A DNA stretch of 40,439 nt from Rhodospirillales bacterium (lineage in GTDB: Bacteria > Pseudomonadota > Alphaproteobacteria > Acetobacterales > Acetobacteraceae). A model generated the notes under the pieces. The model made no database searches. It saw nothing but the letters and a program-made list of their open reading frames with translations, and was not told where the DNA came from. Below, one piece after another: positions 40,297 to 40,439 of the stretch. Where the stretch lies: positions 1 to 40,439 of the forward strand of contig JANYDF010000102.1 of assembly GCA_025359905.1 (NCBI GenBank). The letters are read 5' to 3'. The position numbers and the translations under genes were made by a program. The first letter of the stretch is position 1; every line of letters begins with the position of its first letter.

Positions 40297-40439
40297 TGCC
40301 AGGCCGTCCGGCGCGCATGTCGCCGGAAGCCAAGGCTTGGTTCCTTGCCAAAGTTCGTTATCTGGCCTCACATAGTCCTGCGGTGGCCACCGCCTTTGTG
40401 GCGCGGATCAGGGCGTCGCGGCTCACTCTCTCGGACGAC
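40296..40439 (+). CDS. RelE/ParE family toxin, N-terminal part (cut by right edge)
   Basis: The first 48 residues are visible, starting MPGRPARMSPEAKAWF and continuing with VRYLASHSPAVATAFVARI. This is the usual opening of the RelE/ParE fold (a helix carrying sp.aA..f). ParE members poison gyrase and RelE members cut mRNA; the C-terminal residues that distinguish them are off the edge. Overlap with the antitoxin gene supports a toxin-antitoxin pair. Confidence 0.75.
   Translation, partial: MPGRPARMSPEAKAWFLAKVRYLASHSPAVATAFVARIRASRLTLSDD

Overview
The window is a G+C-rich (about two thirds G+C in the stretches I counted) chromosomal segment of an aerobic alphaproteobacterium. The NDUFA12-type complex I accessory subunit, Coq7, the phasin with PhaR-like sites, ClpS/ClpA and the MlaD/DUF2155 cluster all point to Alphaproteobacteria. 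The mix of gene families fits Rhodospirillales, perhaps Acetobacteraceae, but that rank is inference. No rRNA or tRNA gene, CRISPR array, prophage or insertion sequence was seen. Genes are dense, often joined by ATGA overlaps, and none of the gaps between genes looks like a missing gene.

Layout: 1-3.4 kb holds an acyl-CoA synthetase (cut by the left edge), gluQ, an esterase, an HNH nuclease and a GNAT acetyltransferase. 3.35-5.24 kb is a broken, lower-G+C kinase-like gene. 5.3-9.4 kb holds dsbB-coq7, a GST, and a class III aminotransferase divergent from a TetR regulator with a perfect palindrome between them. 9.36-11.6 kb is a five-gene envelope operon (NDUFA12, mlaD, small protein, DUF2155, otsB). 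11.7-15.7 kb holds a ribonucleotide-reductase-like TSCPD protein, RidA, a DUF482 acyltransferase-like protein and an unusual SDR. 15.7-21.6 kb holds nhaA and a three-gene 2-oxoacid:ferredoxin oxidoreductase operon. 21.7-28.9 kb holds an MFS transporter, an ohr gene broken by an amber codon, DUF1203, sorA-sorB-ppk2 and two tandem TetA-like transporters. 28.9-32.9 kb holds clpS, clpA and a phasin with a well-defined control region. 33-40.4 kb holds a D,D-carboxypeptidase, map, a thioesterase, radC, a DMT exporter, a SnoaL-like protein, TerC, purB and a toxin-antitoxin pair cut by the right edge.

The genes that most clearly work together are these. KorA, KorB and a GltD-type flavoprotein with a ferredoxin tail probably form one oxidoreductase chain between 2-oxoglutarate and NAD(P). 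SorA and SorB form a sulfite dehydrogenase with its cytochrome c, translationally coupled to a polyphosphate kinase 2. DsbB and Coq7 are overlapped, joining a quinone-using enzyme to quinone synthesis. ClpS and ClpA are adaptor and unfoldase. Several items deserve a second look: two genes disrupted by stops or a frameshift, an SDR without the usual Tyr/Lys pair, a reductase-like protein apparently without its catalytic centre, a promoter between two matching palindromes, and short tandem or palindromic repeats filling every convergent gene junction longer than 12 bp. I did not find a clear case of a wholly new multi-gene system.
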